Assembly (NCBI RefSeq): GCF_016860545.1
Contig: NZ_BNEB01000005.1
Coordinates: 1,116,001-1,180,000, forward strand
Source: Streptomyces asoensis
Lineage (GTDB): Bacteria > Actinomycetota > Actinomycetes > Streptomycetales > Streptomycetaceae
Reading direction: 5' to 3'
DNA: 64,000 bases
Shown here: positions 59,028 through 64,000 of the stretch, piece by piece
Position numbering within the stretch: position 1 is the stretch's first letter
Layout: each line of letters starts with the position of its first letter
Program-made: the position numbers and the translations under genes
The notes under the pieces: model-generated
Told to the model about the DNA's origin: nothing
Database searches by the model: none
What the model saw: the letters and a program-made list of their open reading frames with translations, nothing else

Positions 59028-59786
59028 CTACCTCGGGGCCATCCGCAGCGCGCCGTCCATCCGGATGGTCTCGCCGTTGAGGTAGTCGTGGTCGACGATC
59101 GCCAGGGCCAGCTTCGCGTACTCCTGCGGGCTGGCCAGACGGCGCGGGAAGGGCACGCCCTCGGCGAGCGAGGCGCGGAACTCCTGCGACACCGTCGCCA
59201 GCATGGGCGTCTCCACGATGCCCGGAGCGATGGTGCACACCCGGATCCCGTACTGCGCGAGGTCGCGGGCGGCGGGCAGGGTCAGCCCGACCACCCCGCC
59301 CTTGGAGGACGCGTAGGCGGCCTGTCCGATCTGCCCGTCGTAGGCGGCGATCGACGCGGTGTTGACGACGACACCCCGCTGACCGTCGTCGTCGGCCTCG
59401 GTCTGCGCGATGGCCTCGGAGGCCAGCGCGAGCACGTTGAAGGTGCCGATCAGGTTGATCTGGATCACCTTGGCGTACAGGGCGAGGTCGTGGACCCCCT
59501 TCTTGCCCAGGATCCGCGCGGACGGGCCGATGCCGGCGCAGTTGACGACCGTGCGCAGGGGCACACCGGAGCCGGCCGCCGCGGCGACGGCGGCGCCGAC
59601 CTGCTCGGGGTCGGTGACGTCGGCGGACACGTAGGTCACCCCCGGTACCTCGGGCGCCTTGTCGACGCCGTCCTTGAGGTCGAGGGCGAAGACCCGGGCG
59701 CCGCGCTCGGCGAGGGCCTTCGCGGTGGCCGCGCCGAGGCCGGACGCACCGCCGGTGACGAGGGCGGCGGTGTTCTCGAGCTGCAT
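59028..59786 (-). CDS. Short-chain dehydrogenase (3-hydroxyacyl-CoA dehydrogenase type 2-like)
   Basis: 252 residues. Start ATG 59786 has AAGGAG at the best spacing (five bases); an ATG one codon earlier overlaps the upstream stop. NAD motif GGASGLG, NNAG region as NCAGIGPS, and catalytic Ser/Tyr/Lys in NTASIAAYDGQIGQAAYASSK. LDLKDG after strand 2 gives NAD preference. The sequence resembles HSD17B10/FadB-like SDRs that oxidise 3-hydroxy(methyl)acyl-CoA. It is coupled to the acyl-CoA dehydrogenase gene. Confidence 0.88.
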   Translation of the reverse strand: MQLENTAALVTGGASGLGAATAKALAERGARVFALDLKDGVDKAPEVPGVTYVSADVTDPEQVGAAVAAAAGSGVPLRTVVNCAGIGPSARILGKKGVHDLALYAKVIQINLIGTFNVLALASEAIAQTEADDDGQRGVVVNTASIAAYDGQIGQAAYASSKGGVVGLTLPAARDLAQYGIRVCTIAPGIVETPMLATVSQEFRASLAEGVPFPRRLASPQEYAKLALAIVDHDYLNGETIRMDGALRMAPR

Positions 59787-59788
59787 CA

Positions 59789-60967
59789 TCACTCCTTGCC
59801 GAGGACGGTGAGCACACCGCCCTCGTCGCGGTCCAGCGCACGGGAGATGATCATGCGCTGGATCTGGTTGGTTCCTTCGAAGATCTGCATGACCTTGGCC
59901 TCGCGCATGAAGCGCTCCACGGGGAAGTCACGGGTGTACCCGTATCCCCCGAGGACCTGCACGGCGTCCGTGGTCACCTTCATGGCGTTGTCCGTGGCCA
60001 CGAGTTTGGCGATCGACGCCTCCCGTGTGAAGGGCAGGCCGAGATCCTTCAACCGGGCGGCGGACAGCGCGGTGGCCCGCGCCGACTCGATCGCGGCGCC
60101 CATGTCGGCGAGGACGAAGGCCAGGCCCTGGTGCTCGATGATCGGCTTGCCGAACGTCTCCCGCTCCCGGGCGTAGCGCACCGCGTGGTCCAGGGCGCCC
60201 TGGGCGAGTCCGGTGGCGACGGCCGAGATGCCCAGCCGGCCGCAGTCCAGGGAGGCGAGCGCGATCTTCAGTCCCTGCCCCTCCTCGCCGATCCGGCGCT
60301 CGACGGGCACCCGGACGTTCTCCAGCCGCATGGTCGCGGTCGCCGAGCCCGTCAGACCCATCTTGCGCTCCGGCGGGTCGGCGCTGAGCCCCGGGGCGTC
60401 GGCGGGGACCAGGAAGCAGGAGATGCCGTGCGCGCGGTCCTCGGAGGTGCGGGCCATGACCGTGTAGAAGTCCGCGTAACCGCCGTGCGTGGTCCACGCC
60501 TTGGTGCCGTCGAGCACGTAGTGGTCGCCGTCGCGGACCGCGCGGGTGAGCATGGCCGCCGGGTCGGAGCCGGCGTGCGGCTCGGAGAGGCAGTAGGCGC
60601 CGAGCAGCTCACCGCCGAGCATGTCCGGCAGCCACGTGCGCCGCTGCTCGGCCGTGCCGAAGCGGGCCAGCGGGAAGCACGACAGGGCGTGCACGGAGAT
60701 GCCCACGGCGACGCTCGACCAGACGGCGGCGACCTCCTCCAGCACCTGGAGGTAGACCCCGTACGGCTGGTCCGCCCCGCCGTCCTCCTCGGCGAAGGGC
60801 AGTCCGAGCAGGCCGCTGCGCCCGAGGGTGCGGAAGACGTCCCTGGGGAACGCCCCGTCCGCCTCCGCGTCGGCGACCCGGGGTGCGAGTTCCTTGGCGG
60901 CGAGGGTGCGCGTGAGCTGGATGAGCTCGACGGCTTCCTCGGTCGGCAGGGCACGAGTGGCAGGCAT
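59789..60967 (-). CDS. Acyl-CoA dehydrogenase
   Basis: 392 residues from ATG 60967 with GGAGG upstream. AYCLSEPHAGSDPAAM is ACAD signature 1 (FAD and substrate contact), GTKAWTTHGG the FAD-ring region, and QIFEGTNQIQRMIISR the C-terminal signature with the catalytic Glu expected in short/medium-chain enzymes. It makes the 2,3-double bond of an acyl-CoA. With the SDR it forms two oxidation steps of a beta-oxidation-like route, for straight or methyl-branched acyl-CoA; hydratase and thiolase are elsewhere. Confidence 0.93.
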   Translation of the reverse strand: MPATRALPTEEAVELIQLTRTLAAKELAPRVADAEADGAFPRDVFRTLGRSGLLGLPFAEEDGGADQPYGVYLQVLEEVAAVWSSVAVGISVHALSCFPLARFGTAEQRRTWLPDMLGGELLGAYCLSEPHAGSDPAAMLTRAVRDGDHYVLDGTKAWTTHGGYADFYTVMARTSEDRAHGISCFLVPADAPGLSADPPERKMGLTGSATATMRLENVRVPVERRIGEEGQGLKIALASLDCGRLGISAVATGLAQGALDHAVRYARERETFGKPIIEHQGLAFVLADMGAAIESARATALSAARLKDLGLPFTREASIAKLVATDNAMKVTTDAVQVLGGYGYTRDFPVERFMREAKVMQIFEGTNQIQRMIISRALDRDEGGVLTVLGKE

Positions 60968-61020
60968 GGTGACCTCCACGTAGGAGTACCGGTGAGTACT
61001 GGAAGTGATACTGAAGTGCG

Positions 61021-61030
61021 TACGAACGTA
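61021..61030. promoter_or_regulatory. Possible TetR operator TACGAACGTA
   Basis: Inverted half-sites TACG/CGTA in the 125-base gap between the TetR stop and the acyl-CoA dehydrogenase start; AGTACT repeats occur at 60995-61000 and 61041-61046. Confidence 0.4.
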
Positions 61031-61092
61031 TCATTCACAGTACTGCACGAGGGTGCCGCGGGACAGCGGGTGAGCGGGGGAAAGTCTCCGTC

Positions 61093-61665
61093 TCAGGAGG
61101 ACACGGCGTGCACGATGAGCGAGGCGAGCTGTTCGTACGCCTCCGCGTCGCTGAGCCCCGTGCGGGCCTGGAGCTCGCCCTGCTGGATCTGCCGCATGGT
61201 CGCCGCGGCGACCTCGCCGACGAACGCGGTGTGCACCTCGCGGAAGGCGCCGTCCGAGACGCCCTCGGCGATCAGCCGCCGCACCCGCTCCGCGGCCATC
61301 CGGGTGTTGGACTCGTACACCTCGCGGGCGGGCGGGAAGTCCGCCACGTCGTCGAGGAAGCGGCGCGAGAGCGGGCGCAGCTGTTCGGCCACGGCGGTCA
61401 GGTACACCCGGACGCGGTCGGAGGGGTCGACGGTGAGCGCGACCCGCTTCTCGACGGCCTCGGTGGCCCCGCGGAAGTAGTGCTTGACCGCCTCGACGAC
61501 CAGCCCCTGCTTGCTGCGGGCGAGTTGGTACAGGGTCGTCTTCGAGCAGCGCAGCCGCTCGGCGAGGTCGTCCAGGGTGAGGTCCGCGAACCCCTCCGCC
61601 GTGAGCAGCGCGACGAGGCGTTCCAGCAGGTCGGCCTGTCGGGCGGTACGGCGCGGGGACGGCAT
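61093..61665 (-). CDS. TetR/AcrR-family regulator
   Basis: 190 residues. Helix-turn-helix in FADLTLDDLAERLRCSKTTLYQLARSKQGL (about residues 26-55); the C-domain has DFPPAREVYESNTRMAAERVRRLI. It lies directly upstream of the acyl-CoA dehydrogenase/SDR pair on the same strand and is the natural candidate to regulate them, with an acyl-CoA as a likely ligand by analogy with other TetR regulators of beta-oxidation. Confidence 0.9.
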   Translation of the reverse strand: MPSPRRTARQADLLERLVALLTAEGFADLTLDDLAERLRCSKTTLYQLARSKQGLVVEAVKHYFRGATEAVEKRVALTVDPSDRVRVYLTAVAEQLRPLSRRFLDDVADFPPAREVYESNTRMAAERVRRLIAEGVSDGAFREVHTAFVGEVAAATMRQIQQGELQARTGLSDAEAYEQLASLIVHAVSS

Positions 61666-61759
61666 GATCCCAGCGTAGCCTCCCCGGTTACTCCCGGGTC
61701 ACCCTCGGGCGGCCGGTACCCGGGGTCCGCCTCCGCAGAGAACCGGACCCGGACGCACC

Positions 61760-61794
61760 GAAGCCGTCTTCCCGATGAACGGGAAAACGGCTTC
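61760..61794. terminator. Terminator of the second tRNA-Pro gene
   Basis: 15-bp arms (61760-61774 and 61780-61794) with one mismatch and a 5-base loop, just 3' of the tRNA on the minus strand and upstream of the TetR gene. Confidence 0.75.
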
Positions 61795-61813
61795 CGACCG
61801 GCTGTGAAGCTGG

Positions 61814-61887
<74 letters not shown>

Positions 61888-61987
61888 GTGCGCTTCGCAC
61901 GGCGTCCGCCGTGCGATCGCGCGAACAGCACTTTACCCCACACCGGGGAGTGCGCCGAAGAGGGCCCGGTCGCGGGACAATCGTCGT

Positions 61988-62518
61988 ATGGACCGTTCGG
62001 ACAGCGCAGCAGGGACGGGCGGCGGCCGGGCCACCGCCGCCCGGGACCGCGACGACGAGGGGCGGGCGCGCAACGCCCGGCCGCGGGACGGCCTGGGCCG
62101 GCCCCTGCCGTACGGCACGGCCGGGGTGGCGCGCCAGCCCGAGGGCGTCGTGCGCACGCCGGAGGAGACCGTCACGCAGGCCCAGGCCCTGCTGGACGCC
62201 GGGCGGCCGTTCCACGCGCACGAGGTGTTCGAGGACGCCTGGAAGTCCGGCCCCGCGCCGGAGCGCGCCCTGTGGCGCGCCCTGGCCCAGCTCGCGGTGG
62301 GCCTCACCCACGCGGCCCGGGGTAACGCCCGGGGCGGGGCGCGGCTGCTGCGGCGCGGCGCGGCGGGGGCGCAGGAGTGGGCGGCCGGAGCAGGAGAGGA
62401 CCGGCCCTACGCGATGGACCTCGCCGCCCTTTCCCGCTGGGCGCGGGACCTCGCGGACGCGGTGGAGTCGTCCGGCGCCGCGGTGGACGCGCGGGCCCTG
62501 GCGCCCCGGTTGCGCTGA
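61988..62518 (+). CDS. DUF309-domain protein
   Basis: 176 residues from ATG 61988. After a basic, low-complexity N-terminus of about 60 residues comes the DUF309 helical domain: AQALLDAGRPFHAHEVFEDAW, then LWRALAQLAVGLTHAARGNARGGARLLRRG. The paired His-x-His and Glu residues of FHAHEVFE may bind a metal. Function unknown. It precedes cobF by 42 bases on the same strand. Confidence 0.88.
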   Translation: MDRSDSAAGTGGGRATAARDRDDEGRARNARPRDGLGRPLPYGTAGVARQPEGVVRTPEETVTQAQALLDAGRPFHAHEVFEDAWKSGPAPERALWRALAQLAVGLTHAARGNARGGARLLRRGAAGAQEWAAGAGEDRPYAMDLAALSRWARDLADAVESSGAAVDARALAPRLR

Positions 62519-62560
62519 CCCGGCACGGTCACGGCCGGTGACGTACGGCAGACTCGGGGC

Positions 62561-63334
62561 GTGCGAAGGATTCATGTCATCGGTATCGGCGCGGGCGACC
62601 CCGAGCAGCTGACCCTCCAGGCGGTCGGGGCGCTGCGGAGCACGGACGTGTTCTTCGTCCTGGACAAGGGCGAGGTGAAGAGCGACCTGACGCGGCTGCG
62701 GCACGAGATGCTCGAGACCCATCTGCCGCAGGGCGCGTACCGGGTGGTCGAGGCCCGGGACCCCGAGCGGGACCGCGGGGCGGGCGGTGCGGCCTACTCC
62801 CCCGCCGTCGGCGACTGGCGCAGCGCCCGTGCGGAGATCTACGGGCGGCTCATCGCCGAGGAGCTCGGGCCGGACGAGACCGGTGCGTTCCTGGTCTGGG
62901 GCGACCCCGCCCTGTACGACAGCACGCTGGGCATCCTCGACGAGGTGCTCGCCGAGGGGACGGTGGCCTTCGAGTACGACGTCGTGCCCGGGATCAGCAG
63001 TGTCTCGGCGCTCGTCGCCCGGCACCGCACGGGGCTGAACCGGGTGGCGCGTCCGGTGCAGATCACGACGGGCCGGCGGCTCGCCGAGGGGTTCCCCGAC
63101 GGGGTGGACGACGTGGTGGTGATGCTGGACGCCCACCAGGCCTTCCGGCAGTACGCCGGGGACGACATCGACATCTACTGGGGCGCGTACATCGGCACAC
63201 CGGACGAGATCCTGGTCTCCGGCCCGATCGCCGAGGCCGGTCCCCGTATCGAGCGGCTGCGCGCCGAGGCACGCGAGCGCAAGGGCTGGATCATGGACAC
63301 CTACCTGCTGCGCCGCGGCCCGGACCGCACGTAG
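62561..63334 (+). CDS. cobF: Precorrin-6A synthase (deacetylating), CobF
   Basis: 257 residues from GTG 62561. IHVIGIGAGDPEQLTLQAVGAL is the N-terminal SAM-binding motif of the tetrapyrrole methylases; LVWGDPALYDSTLGILDEVL is the second conserved block and DVVPGISSVSALVARH the third. DLTRLRHEMLETHLP and DAHQAFRQYAGDDIDIYWGAYI distinguish CobF from the other precorrin methylases. It methylates C-1 of the corrin ring with loss of acetate in the aerobic cobalamin pathway. Other cob genes are not in the window. Confidence 0.93.
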   Translation: MRRIHVIGIGAGDPEQLTLQAVGALRSTDVFFVLDKGEVKSDLTRLRHEMLETHLPQGAYRVVEARDPERDRGAGGAAYSPAVGDWRSARAEIYGRLIAEELGPDETGAFLVWGDPALYDSTLGILDEVLAEGTVAFEYDVVPGISSVSALVARHRTGLNRVARPVQITTGRRLAEGFPDGVDDVVVMLDAHQAFRQYAGDDIDIYWGAYIGTPDEILVSGPIAEAGPRIERLRAEARERKGWIMDTYLLRRGPDRT

Positions 63335-63354
63335 CCGCCGCGGCGGGGCCGGGG

Positions 63355-64000
63355 CTAACGCAGCAGTTGCAGGGCGCCGACCACGGTCGCGGCGATCACC
63401 AGCCGCTCGAACAGCCGCTGGTCGATGCGGGGCACGGCCCACCTGCCGAGCAGCGCGCCCGGCACGACGAACACGACGAGGGCGGCGTCCAGCAGGAGCG
63501 AGCGGCCGTCGATGAGTCCGAGTCCCGCGCTGAACGGCACCTTGGCGACGTTGACGATCAGGAAGAAGAAGGCGGAGGTGCCGAGGAAGCCGAGCTTGCG
63601 GAAGCCGGCCGAGAGCAGGTACATCGACATCACGGGGCCGCCCGCGTTGGCGACCATGGTGGTGAAGCCGCCGAGCACGCCGTAGGAGCGGGCCTTGATG
63701 CGGCCGGCCCGGGTGGTCACCGCGTCGGGGGCGTCGCCCGCGTCGGCGGTGCGGCGGCGCCACAGCGTGACGCCCGCCATCAGCAGCAGGATCGCGCCGA
63801 TCGAGGTGCGCACGATCCCGTCGTCGGCCCACACCAGGAACACCGTGCCGAAGACCACGCCGGCCGCGACGGCCGGGAACAGCCGCCACAGCGTGGGCCA
63901 GTGGGCGTGCCGCCGGTAGGTGAGGACGGCCAGGACGTCCCCGGCGATCAGGACGGGCAGCAGGACGCCCGTGGACGCGCGGGCGGGCAGGACCGCCGCG
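63355..64000 (-). CDS. TauE/SafE-family anion permease, 5' end outside the window
   Basis: The frame is open from 63355 to the right edge, giving at least 215 C-terminal residues; the N-terminus is missing. Several membrane segments are evident. LLPVLIAGDVLAVLTYRRHA, VLGGFTTMVANAGGPVMSMYLL and the C-terminal VPGALLGRWAVPRIDQRLFE are the repeated DUF81 features of TauE/SafE proteins, which move sulfite, sulfonates or other small anions. It is convergent with cobF, 20 bases apart. Confidence 0.9.
   Translation of the reverse strand, partial: AAVLPARASTGVLLPVLIAGDVLAVLTYRRHAHWPTLWRLFPAVAAGVVFGTVFLVWADDGIVRTSIGAILLLMAGVTLWRRRTADAGDAPDAVTTRAGRIKARSYGVLGGFTTMVANAGGPVMSMYLLSAGFRKLGFLGTSAFFFLIVNVAKVPFSAGLGLIDGRSLLLDAALVVFVVPGALLGRWAVPRIDQRLFERLVIAATVVGALQLLR

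Overview
The window reads as a chromosomal piece of a Streptomyces or very close relative. The DNA is very GC-rich with almost only G or C at third codon positions, GTG and TTG starts with purine-rich ribosome sites are common, a SAM-IV riboswitch and two actinobacterial sulfur-type leader peptides are present, and a short intergenic repeat familiar from Streptomyces genomes occurs at 40125-40176. Two identical tRNA-Pro(GGG) genes sit 44 kb apart. No phage genes, transposases or CRISPR arrays were seen.

Layout. (1) 1-682: end of a secreted metzincin protease. (2) 819-9429: a sulfur-scavenging block on the minus strand. A promoter, a SAM-IV riboswitch and a leader peptide precede a polar amino-acid type ABC transporter and three flavin-dependent (LLM) monooxygenases, which resembles the Bacillus ytm type of S-substituted cysteine salvage. 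Upstream is a glutathionyl-hydroquinone-reductase-like gene with its own leader peptide. (3) 9545-19734: DoxX protein, sugar kinase and class II aldolase (with an in-frame stop before a lysine/proline tail), TetR regulator, ClC channel, DUF389 and other small membrane proteins, tRNA-Pro, and an MFS exporter with its TetR repressor and twin operators. (4) 19744-20946: a serine hydrolase with damaged catalytic motifs.

(5) 21375-36679 is the centrepiece: a compact biosynthetic operon. Two megasynthases (ER-like/KS/AT/ACP/KR and KS/AT/DH/PPTase) have the architecture of polyunsaturated-fatty-acid or heterocyst-glycolipid synthases rather than ordinary modular PKSs. They are followed, with 4-base start/stop overlaps at most junctions, by a discrete ACP, an alpha/beta hydrolase, a GT1 glycosyltransferase and a methyltransferase with a zinc ribbon and hydrophobic C-terminus. 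The likely product is a modified, glycosylated polyketide or fatty-acid-type lipid of unknown structure. A lipase-like hydrolase follows behind a perfect palindrome.

(6) 37796-46013: L-2-hydroxyglutarate oxidase, an aldehyde dehydrogenase remnant, and an aromatic meta-cleavage pathway. The latter has an AAHS transporter, VOC-type extradiol dioxygenase, GalD-like tautomerase, CHA aldolase, GalB-like hydratase and a GntR repressor. Two near-identical operator candidates lie at its two promoters.

(7) 46085-59023: a sugar/polyol region with two LacI regulators, each divergent from a Gfo/Idh/MocA dehydrogenase (one inositol-dehydrogenase-like), a LacI-type sugar ABC transporter divergent from a GntR/UTRA regulator, and an intact serine hydrolase. 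(8) 59028-64000: SDR and acyl-CoA dehydrogenase with a TetR regulator, the second tRNA-Pro, a DUF309 protein, CobF of cobalamin biosynthesis, and a TauE/SafE permease running off the right edge.

All family names come from reading motifs by eye. No database search was run.
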